This document shows positions 58,113-64,000 of a stretch of 64,000 nt of DNA, in pieces. The notes below the pieces were generated by a model. The model was not told the DNA's origin and ran no database searches. It saw nothing but the letters and a program-made list of their open reading frames with translations. Each line of letters begins with the position of its first letter. Within the stretch, counting starts at the first letter, position 1. The DNA comes from Methanobrevibacter sp. (lineage in GTDB: Archaea; Methanobacteriota; Methanobacteria; Methanobacteriales; Methanobacteriaceae). The position numbers and the translations under genes are program-made. The stretch lies in assembly GCF_030539875.1 (NCBI RefSeq), contig NZ_JAUNXI010000007.1:1-64000 (forward strand), in the 5' to 3' direction.

Positions 58113-58129
58113 ATGTATTTTTAATACAT
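58113..58129. repeat. Short hairpin between ppaC and mtnA
   Basis: ATGTATT (58113-58119) and AATACAT (58123-58129) form a perfect 7-bp stem with a 3-nt loop. T-runs directly after the ppaC stop are the more likely terminator; the hairpin could be an operator. Confidence 0.3.
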
Positions 58130-58275
58130 TTCTAATCATCCATTTTGGATATTTGAATATGGGAGCATAATTATAAAAACCTTTAATTGTATTTTCATAC
58201 ATTAAAAAAATTAGAAACTAACGCTAATTATGCTTTCCTATTTATTTACTATTTTTTTTAAAACAGGGTGTTATT

Positions 58276-59205
58276 ATGAAAACACTTGAATGGGAAGATA
58301 ATAAATTAAAGTTAATAGATCAAACAAAACTTCCTGATGAGTTAAATTATGTTTATTGTGAAAATTATCGGGATGTTATTGTAGCAATTAAAGATATGAT
58401 TGTTCGCGGCGCTCCAGCTATTGGTGTTTCAGCCGCTTTTGGAATGGCCTTGGCAGACATTGAAGGTGTTTCTTTAGATAAAGCGGCTTCGGAAATTAAA
58501 GCTACAAGACCAACAGCGGTAAATCTTTTTTGGGCAGTTGATAGGGTTTTAAACAGTGACAATGCCTTAGCCGAAGCATTAAAAATGTATGAAGAGGACA
58601 TGGCAACAAACAGGGCTATTGGAAAATTCGGCTGTGAAGTTATCGATGATGGAGACACTATTTTAACTCACTGTAATGCGGGGGCTCTTGCATGTGTTGA
58701 TTATGGGACAGCACTTGGAGTAATCAGGGCCGCTCATGAACAGGGAAAAAATATTAATGTGATATGTGATGAGACTCGTCCTCGCGGGCAAGGAGCAAGT
58801 TTAAGTGTTTGGGAAATGCAGCAAGAAAACATTCCGGTTAAACTAATTCCCGATGTCGCTTCAGGATTTTTAATGTCTCAGGGAAAAATTGATAAGGTTG
58901 TAATCGGCGCAGATAGGATTGCACGCGGAGGTGTTGTAAATAAAGTTGGATCATTAATGGTTGCACTTGCCGCCAAACATCATAATATTCCGTTTTACGT
59001 TGCAGCTCCTTATTCTACCTTTGATCAGGAAATCTCAATATTTGACACAGTCATTGAAGAGAGGGATGGTGATGAGGTCAGATATTATGGCGGAGCAAGA
59101 ATTTGTCCTGAAGGCACTGATGTGATTAATCCTGCTTTTGACATAACTCCAAAAGAATTGATAACCGGAATCATCACCGAAAAAGGAATTATTGACCCGA
59201 TTTAA
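58276..59205 (+). CDS. mtnA: S-methyl-5-thioribose-1-phosphate isomerase (eIF2B-like)
   Basis: 309 residues. RGAPAIGVSAAFG near residue 45 and VICDETRPRGQG with GADRIARGG are the MtnA/eIF2B-like isomerase motifs; catalytic Cys and Asp candidates are in LTHCNAGALAC and GADRIA. It isomerises methylthioribose-1-phosphate (or 5-deoxyribose-1-phosphate in some methanogens). The related ribose-1,5-bisphosphate isomerase is a less likely alternative. Confidence 0.85.
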   Translation: MKTLEWEDNKLKLIDQTKLPDELNYVYCENYRDVIVAIKDMIVRGAPAIGVSAAFGMALADIEGVSLDKAASEIKATRPTAVNLFWAVDRVLNSDNALAEALKMYEEDMATNRAIGKFGCEVIDDGDTILTHCNAGALACVDYGTALGVIRAAHEQGKNINVICDETRPRGQGASLSVWEMQQENIPVKLIPDVASGFLMSQGKIDKVVIGADRIARGGVVNKVGSLMVALAAKHHNIPFYVAAPYSTFDQEISIFDTVIEERDGDEVRYYGGARICPEGTDVINPAFDITPKELITGIITEKGIIDPI

Positions 59206-59335
59206 ATAATTCCATTCTTTTTTTTATTTTAAAAATTTCACATAAATTTCTCGATTATTGTATACTATTTATATTAGTTAGTTTATACTAAATTCATTAA
59301 AGGGTAATTTGTTAAGTTAGGTGAGGTGTATTATT

Positions 59336-59773
59336 TTGGATAAAAAAATAGTGTTTGTCTTATTTACATTAATTGCTGTTTTAGCTTTGTTTTTGGTTTC
59401 GGCTAATGACAATCCTTCAGATAAGTCCAACAGGACAATATTGAATGTATCCTCTGAAGGGCCTTTAAACCTTTCCAAGGTTATTAAGGGCATTAAAACT
59501 AATCCGTTATACGAAGATTGTGATAACAAAACATTGAGGTGGATGGATTCATTAGGCGACAAGTATGTTTTCACTTCCTCTGATGAAATTGTAATTATGG
59601 ATAAATGTGATGCAGATAAGATCCCCTCAATTTTCATTTGTGATGTATATATCTATGAAATCATTTCATGCAATGTTTTGGAAAACCGTTCATTAGGCGA
59701 TAATCACAGGGATGTTTTGCTAGTCAGTGATGTTGAATTTATCAAACAGGAGGAATATCATGTATTGGTTTAA
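59336..59773 (+). CDS. Small secreted/anchored protein of unknown function
   Basis: About 145 residues with an N-terminal signal or anchor helix (IVFVLFTLIAVLALFLVSA) and five NxS/T sites (NRT, NVS, NLS, NKT, NRS), so exported and likely N-glycosylated. No family recognised. Start TTG 59336 fits GAGGTG eight bases upstream. Convergent with trm5. Confidence 0.55.
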   Translation: MDKKIVFVLFTLIAVLALFLVSANDNPSDKSNRTILNVSSEGPLNLSKVIKGIKTNPLYEDCDNKTLRWMDSLGDKYVFTSSDEIVIMDKCDADKIPSIFICDVYIYEIISCNVLENRSLGDNHRDVLLVSDVEFIKQEEYHVLV

Positions 59774-59801
59774 TAATGGTGTGTGGTGTTTTAAATCTCA
59801 T

Positions 59802-60800
59802 CTATATTATTTTTCCGTCGATAGCCACATGCCATTCTCCAGGCGATGTTGATTTGACTTTGCGGCAATTGATTATTTCAACTTCTTTTCCGGCTTCATT
59901 TGCAGCACTTTTTAATCGTTTTATGCCCTGTTCATATGAGTCGGAAAACTCATAATAATTGATTATTCCACCATCTTCAATTAAATTGACAGCCACATCA
60001 AGGAAAGTATAGGCAAGTCCCGGCAAATTCATAATTATTCTATCAAACTTGGAGTTAAATTCACTGCTGACCTGTCTTATATCTCCGAGGCAAGTTTGAA
60101 TATTGCCTTTCAACTTATTTAACTTAATATTTTCATCTAAATATCTTATTGCAGATTCATTAATATCAACTGCAGTTATATCAACATCTTTATTACGGGC
60201 TATTACAATGGGAAATGGTCCGATTCCACAGAACATATCCAATATTCTTTCCCCATCCGTAACACTTTCCATAACACGTTTTCTTTCTGTTGCAAGTCTT
60301 GGGGAAAAATAAACTTCACGAACATCTAACTTTAATCTTGCGCCATGTTCCCTGTGGATTGTAACCGAATCATCCTTTCCTGACAGGAATTCTAAATCCC
60401 GGACACGTGTTGTTCCTTTAATCGCACTTTTCTTCATGTAAATTGATTTTCTTTTTGTAAACTTGAGCGCAGCATCTCCAATAATCTGTTTTTTATCCTG
60501 TAATTCTTCAGGGATTTCTAAAATCACAATATCTCCTACAGTGTCAAAGGAGGTTCTTAAATTTTCAATTTCCTCATCAGTTAATTCATTTTTAAGCAAT
60601 TCAGAAAAATTATGTGGAACTTTTTTCATTGGTTCAAGTTCAACATCAACAATCTCATAATCATCAGTATCTTCATTTATTGGAATATATCCGAAATCGC
60701 CGGAGGCTTTTATTTTATATTCCATATTCATCATATCATTTTCCATTAATTTTATGCGAACATCATTTAATTGTTTTAACGGAACTTTTACACATTTCAT
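59802..60800 (-). CDS. trm5: tRNA (guanine-37-N1)-methyltransferase Trm5
   Basis: 332 residues, the archaeal/eukaryotic Trm5 fold: N-terminal THUMP-like D1/D2 domains, then DMFCGIGPFPIVIA for SAM and the catalytic NLPG. It makes m1G37 to prevent frameshifts. Single leftward gene; its promoter region abuts that of dphB. Confidence 0.9.
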   Translation of the reverse strand: MKCVKVPLKQLNDVRIKLMENDMMNMEYKIKASGDFGYIPINEDTDDYEIVDVELEPMKKVPHNFSELLKNELTDEEIENLRTSFDTVGDIVILEIPEELQDKKQIIGDAALKFTKRKSIYMKKSAIKGTTRVRDLEFLSGKDDSVTIHREHGARLKLDVREVYFSPRLATERKRVMESVTDGERILDMFCGIGPFPIVIARNKDVDITAVDINESAIRYLDENIKLNKLKGNIQTCLGDIRQVSSEFNSKFDRIIMNLPGLAYTFLDVAVNLIEDGGIINYYEFSDSYEQGIKRLKSAANEAGKEVEIINCRKVKSTSPGEWHVAIDGKII

Positions 60801-60835
60801 AAAGTTTTTTATGTTTAAATTATTATATAATATAT

Positions 60836-61627
60836 ATGTTTTATTTAGTGGGTTTAGGACTATTTGATGAAAAGGACATATCCTTAAAAGGATTGGAATG
60901 TTTGAGAAATGTTGATAAAATTTATGCCGAGTTTTTCACCTCAAGATTATTCGGCTCAAGCTTTGATGCTATTGAAGAACTAATCGGTCAAAAGATTGAA
61001 GTTTTAGTAAGGGGCGAAGTTGAAGAGGAAAGTAAATTTATAAACGAAGCTAAAACACGGGATGTTGCTTTAATTACTGGTGGCGATCCCCTAATTGCAA
61101 CAACCCACAGTGATTTTTTAGTTCAATGTTCTAAAAAAGGAATTGAGTATGAAGTTATTCATGGTTCATCAATTTTATCTTCAGCTCCTGCAATTTCCGG
61201 TCTTCAGGGTTATAAATTCGGTAAAGTAACAACCATTCCGTTTCCTGATTATAATTTTTATCCGAAATCTCCTTATGAAGCTATTGAAGAAAATTTAAAA
61301 ATGGATCTTCACACTCTTGTTTTACTTGACATTCAGGCTCACAAGGACCGTTATATGACTGTTAACCAAGGTTTGGAATATTTGATGAATATCCATGATA
61401 CTCTTGACAGGGAAGGTTTGGTTTGTGAAAACACTTTGGCAATGGGTATTGCCCGTGTAGGTTCAAAAGATGTTTGTGTTAAAGCAGGTGCAATCAGTGA
61501 ATTGATTGATTTTGATTTTGGAGGTCCGCTTCACTGTATTGTAATTCCATCAAAACTTCACATTGTTGAGGCGGAATATCTGGTGGAAGTTGCTGGAGCA
61601 GATTCAAGTATTCTTGATGATGTTTGA
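60836..61627 (+). CDS. dphB: Diphthine synthase
   Basis: 263 residues, typical length. FYLVGLGLFDEKDISLKGLE and GGDPLIATTHSD are the family motifs of the SAM-dependent tetrapyrrole-methylase-like fold. It methylates the modified His of EF2 in diphthamide synthesis. No Shine-Dalgarno; the start is probably leaderless. The stop lies just a few bases from the 3' end of the leftward RNA element B. Confidence 0.92.
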   Translation: MFYLVGLGLFDEKDISLKGLECLRNVDKIYAEFFTSRLFGSSFDAIEELIGQKIEVLVRGEVEEESKFINEAKTRDVALITGGDPLIATTHSDFLVQCSKKGIEYEVIHGSSILSSAPAISGLQGYKFGKVTTIPFPDYNFYPKSPYEAIEENLKMDLHTLVLLDIQAHKDRYMTVNQGLEYLMNIHDTLDREGLVCENTLAMGIARVGSKDVCVKAGAISELIDFDFGGPLHCIVIPSKLHIVEAEYLVEVAGADSSILDDV

Positions 61628-61630
61628 TTT

Positions 61631-61754
61631 AAAATAAGGGGGGAGAAGAAGTAGTACTGTTTTTCCTACTTCTTTTTGTTTTTTCATGATTTTCTTTAGT
61701 GATTAAAGAGGCTGATTTGTGTTAATCAAGGATATGAATTTTACTTCATATCGT
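61631..61754 (-). ncRNA. Candidate C-rich small RNA, copy B
   Basis: No protein-coding frame supports this region. Read leftward: a TATA-like TTTAAATAT (61775-61783) predicts a start near 61753; the transcript then opens with a perfect hairpin (stem 61745-61752 with 61731-61738), has a middle stem (61722-61727 with 61701-61706) whose loop reads CACAAATCAGCCTCT, then a 3' hairpin (61666-61674 with 61646-61654, 9 bp) and CTCCCCCC followed by TTATTTT. Length about 120 nt. The order and many bases repeat in copy A. On the plus strand the 3' hairpin plus T-run can also act as a dphB terminator. Confidence 0.6.
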
Positions 61755-61774
61755 ATATTAGTTTTATTTTAAAA

Positions 61775-61783
61775 ATATTTAAA
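61775..61783 (-). promoter_or_regulatory. TATA-like box of small RNA copy B
   Basis: Read leftward as AAAAGATTTAAATATTTTT with the box near its centre, about 26 bases before the predicted RNA start. The matching position in copy A has TTTATATAAT. Confidence 0.5.
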
Positions 61784-61851
61784 TCTTTTTATTTTATTTT
61801 TTCAATGTCTGTTAAAAAATAGTTACAATAAATTTAATTTTTTTTAATTTT

Positions 61852-61981
61852 AAAAAAGAAAAGGGGGGGAGTGGAAGTAGGATGTTTCTTCTACTTCCTA
61901 AAATAAACATTTTCTATCATTTTGGAGATTATAAAATGATTGATGTTTTTAATATTTGAAATGAATTTTTCTTCATATCGT
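61852..61981 (-). ncRNA. Candidate C-rich small RNA, copy A
   Basis: Read leftward: TATA box TTTATATAAT (62001-62010) with AAAAAGA before it, predicted start near 61980, and the same opening ACGATATGAAG as copy B. The first hairpin (61972-61979 with 61958-61965) has one mismatch; a middle perfect 8-bp hairpin (61933-61940 with 61916-61923) has the loop ATAATCTCC; a 3' hairpin (61891-61898 with 61873-61880, 8 bp) precedes ACTCCCCCCC and a T-rich end (TTTTCTTTTTT, 61852-61862). The gap between dphB and marR is otherwise empty. A base-pairing regulator of G-rich Shine-Dalgarno sites is a reasonable guess. Confidence 0.62.
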
Positions 61982-62000
61982 TTATTAGTTATATCTTACT

Positions 62001-62010
62001 ATTATATAAA
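62001..62010 (-). promoter_or_regulatory. TATA box of small RNA copy A
   Basis: TTTATATAAT read leftward, preceded by AAAAAGA. This is close to the TATA boxes seen at the tRNA and histone genes in the same window. Confidence 0.55.
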
Positions 62011-62101
62011 TCTTTTTATTTGATTTTTCAGATATTGCCGTGTAAGTTACTTTGACATTCAATAGAATTTTTAAATAATTGTTTTTATAAAATATATCTT
62101 G

Positions 62102-62566
62102 ATGAAATTTAAAAAGACAATGGGTTTTTATGATTCAAATAGACTTGGGGACATTTTATTCATTTTCCATAAGAATCATAAAAAATATCTCAATGATGAA
62201 CTTTCCAAGTATGATTTGAGCTTAATACAGGCATTATGTATTCTGATGATTTATGAAAGCGGGGAATTAAATCAAAAGGATTTGTCTGAAGGATTATATT
62301 TAACTAAAGGTGCAATTACAAAAGCGATTAAAAAATTAGAAAGTGGGGGATGGGTCGTGCGTGAAAAATCCTCTAAGGATAAGCGTTATTATATTTTAAA
62401 ATTATCTGATAAAGGTGAAGATTTTATTCCGGTTATGGATGAAATCAATAAAAACTGGGAATCCAAAATGGGATTGGATAATTTAAATCCTGATTTTATG
62501 AATGTGTTTAATGAATTAACTTTAAAAGCTATTGATTTGAATTTAAAAAAAAATGAAAAGGATTAA
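62102..62566 (+). CDS. MarR-family transcriptional regulator
   Basis: About 154 residues. The winged HTH is LNQKDLSEGLYLTKGAITKAIKKLESGGWVVREKSSKDKRYYILKLSDKG, the MarR pattern with the wing DKRYY. Start ATG 62102, probably leaderless (TATA-like TTTTTAAATAATT about 30 bases upstream). It overlaps the stop of the convergent dehydrogenase gene by four bases; it may control that gene. Confidence 0.85.
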   Translation: MKFKKTMGFYDSNRLGDILFIFHKNHKKYLNDELSKYDLSLIQALCILMIYESGELNQKDLSEGLYLTKGAITKAIKKLESGGWVVREKSSKDKRYYILKLSDKGEDFIPVMDEINKNWESKMGLDNLNPDFMNVFNELTLKAIDLNLKKNEKD

Positions 62567-63498
62567 TATTCGTAAAATCCTTTTCCAGCATTAACGCCTG
62601 TTTCACCGGCGTCGATTTTTTCTTTAAGCATTTTGGCAATTTTTCCGGGGGTGGTTTCAGGATCTTTTGATTCAGGATTCATAACCACAATATTATAAGC
62701 AGTTTCAAGTCCCACAATGTCCAGTATGTGGAAAGGCCCTACAGGAGAACCGGTTGCTAAAATCCAAGTTTTATCAATTGTTTCAGGATCTGCTACATCA
62801 TTTGCAAGCAATGCCTGGCCTGCATTTAAGAATGGAACCAGAAGGGAGTTTAATATATAACCTGGCTGCTCTTTTTTAAGTTTTAAAGGAATCATGTTGA
62901 TGTCCTCAGCAAACTTGACAACCTCGTCATAGTATTTCTGTTCAGTTCCCGGATGGCCCATTACTTCAGCAGTATTGTTTGCCCAAATTGTGTTTGCAAA
63001 GTGCAGTGAAAGATATTTTTCAGGTCTTCCGGTATATTCGGCAAACATTGATGGAAGCAATGTTGATGAGTTTGTTACGAGTATTGTTTCATCTTCCATA
63101 TGCTTTGCCAATTCTTGATAAAATTCAATTTTATGTTCCGGATTTTCAGAAATGGCTTCAATAATTAAATCAGCATCTTTCGCCGCTTCTTCATAACTTG
63201 TTGTTAATGTTAAACTATCATATGCGTTTTGTGCCTGTTTTTTCAGTTCATCTAATTCTTCAGAACTTAATTCTGTTTTTTTAGATAAACCTCTGCAGTA
63301 TGCACTTGCATCTGTTTTCATTTTTTCAAGAGTATCAACATAGATGTTTTTAAACCTTTCGAGTTTTGGTTGAGCTCTTTTTATAGATCCTTCACTTCTA
63401 AGCCAGATTGCAACATCAAATCCACAGTATGCTGATTGAAGGGCAATTTGACTTCCAAGTACTCCTCCGCCTGCGACAACGACTTTTTTTATACTCAT
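62563..63498 (-). CDS. 3-hydroxyacyl-CoA dehydrogenase-like NAD enzyme
   Basis: 311 residues. NAD loop VVVAGGGVLGSQIALQSA at the N-terminus, ILVTNSSTLLPS and HFANTIWANNTAEVMGH with the catalytic His region, then the C-terminal helical domain with GPFHILDIVGLETAYNI. This is the 3-hydroxybutyryl-CoA dehydrogenase/L-gulonate dehydrogenase family. Such a fatty-acid-type enzyme is unexpected in a hydrogenotrophic methanogen and may be acquired from bacteria or act on another hydroxy acid. Confidence 0.8.
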   Translation of the reverse strand: MSIKKVVVAGGGVLGSQIALQSAYCGFDVAIWLRSEGSIKRAQPKLERFKNIYVDTLEKMKTDASAYCRGLSKKTELSSEELDELKKQAQNAYDSLTLTTSYEEAAKDADLIIEAISENPEHKIEFYQELAKHMEDETILVTNSSTLLPSMFAEYTGRPEKYLSLHFANTIWANNTAEVMGHPGTEQKYYDEVVKFAEDINMIPLKLKKEQPGYILNSLLVPFLNAGQALLANDVADPETIDKTWILATGSPVGPFHILDIVGLETAYNIVVMNPESKDPETTPGKIAKMLKEKIDAGETGVNAGKGFYEY

Positions 63499-63555
63499 TT
63501 TAAAAACCTCAATAGTTTACTTGTATACTATTTTATATTGTTTTTACTATATAAA

Positions 63556-64000
63556 ATGCTAAGTTTATTAAGTATCGATAATAAAAAAATATATATGGAT
63601 GGATTAAACAGTCTGCAAAAAAGGAACAATTCCTTAAAATCAAAATTAAGGCACAAACAATTAAAATATGGGATTTATCCTTTTAAAAAACTTAATAAAA
63701 ATCAATTAAAGGTTTTAAATGCATATAAATCGAATAAATCTCTTTGCAAAGCAGCATCAAGTTTGGGCATGGATAAACATACAGTTATGGATTGGTACAT
63801 TTGGGGGATCTGTGGAAATCCTAATTTTAGACAGTTTTATTTGGCCGTTGCACATATTAACGGTGATTCAACCAGAAGCCATGATGATATTGTTTCACAA
63901 GTCGGCGAAATCAAAAAAGAGGATAAAATCTCTAAAATAGGAAATGCATGGGCTTACACTACTCAAATCGATGATAAAAAGATTTCCGTCATGTCCGGTG
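63556..64000 (+). CDS. Partial HTH-containing hypothetical protein (cut by the window end)
   Basis: An open frame from ATG 63556 (or ATG 63595) runs to the window end without a stop, at least 148 codons. A helix-turn-helix-like stretch is visible (SLCKAASSLGMDKHTVMDWY, residues about 62-81), followed by GNPNFRQFYLAVAHINGDSTRSHDD. I do not recognise the family. No Shine-Dalgarno is seen; the region before it is AT-rich. Confidence 0.55.
   Translation, partial: MLSLLSIDNKKIYMDGLNSLQKRNNSLKSKLRHKQLKYGIYPFKKLNKNQLKVLNAYKSNKSLCKAASSLGMDKHTVMDWYIWGICGNPNFRQFYLAVAHINGDSTRSHDDIVSQVGEIKKEDKISKIGNAWAYTTQIDDKKISVMSG

Noticed and set aside
1-64000. CRISPR arrays, insertion sequences or prophage genes
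   Set aside because: No spaced direct repeats, transposase or integrase motifs were seen anywhere in the window.

Overview
The window comes from an AT-rich methanogenic archaeon of the order Methanobacteriales, most likely Methanobrevibacter or a close relative. The evidence is direct. There are methanogenesis-marker genes (mmp2, mmp3, mmp5, mmp6, mmp15, mmp17), methanofuran genes (mfnD, mfnF), ether-lipid genes (carS and a tetraether synthase), an HMf-type histone, a thermosome, archaeal tRNA and ribosome maturation enzymes (Trm5, Nob1), diphthine synthase, the GHMP-type shikimate kinase and ribosomal protein S17e. Shine-Dalgarno sites are of the GGTGAT/GGAGGTG kind and many promoters carry TTTATATA-like TATA boxes.

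Bases 1-12.8 kb hold two paralogous nickel/peptide-type ABC importers. The first is a normal leftward operon (A-B-C-D-E). The second is split: its two ATPases run left, its binding protein and permeases run right, and a GNAT acetyltransferase plus a short QueG-like iron-sulfur protein sit between the halves. The promoters of this block share an AGTATTAC/GTAATACT element. The gap between the two systems holds decayed pieces of a MATE-family transporter.

Bases 12.9-31 kb are mostly housekeeping: a rubredoxin-fused glutamate synthase, truA, wecB-mfnD-mfnF, carS facing a tetraether synthase, homoaconitase small subunit, e-MtaB, histone, tRNA-Val and tRNA-Phe, a DeoC-like protein with altered catalytic residues, Elp3, Hel308, and cbiD. 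Bases 31-43 kb carry a glycosyltransferase, aroK, a secreted M14-type metallohydrolase translationally coupled to aroK, aroQ, rps17e, the lysC-dapA-dapB-asd operon, a repeat-bearing coiled-coil protein and the thermosome.

Bases 43-51 kb hold exonuclease VII (xseAB), pyrE, moaB, three tandem HTH regulators (two of FilR1 type), nob1, a DUF2117 gene and mmp2. Bases 51.7-57 kb are the methyl-coenzyme M reductase activation/modification cluster mmp3-mmp6-mmp5-mmp15-mmp17, followed directly by a stand-alone nifB. Bases 57-64 kb hold ppaC, mtnA, trm5, dphB, a marR/3-hydroxyacyl-CoA dehydrogenase pair and a gene cut by the window end.

The strongest candidate for something undescribed is at 61.63-61.98 kb. 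Two tandem leftward transcription units there each have a TATA box, a near-identical 5' hairpin, a middle hairpin with a C/U-rich loop, a 3' hairpin and a run of six or seven C followed by T. They look like twin C-rich small regulatory RNAs. Also notable are nifB beside the Mcr activation genes, the secreted M14 enzyme coupled to shikimate kinase, the DeoC-like protein and the shared promoter element of the transporter block. All calls rest on reading the sequence; no database search was run.
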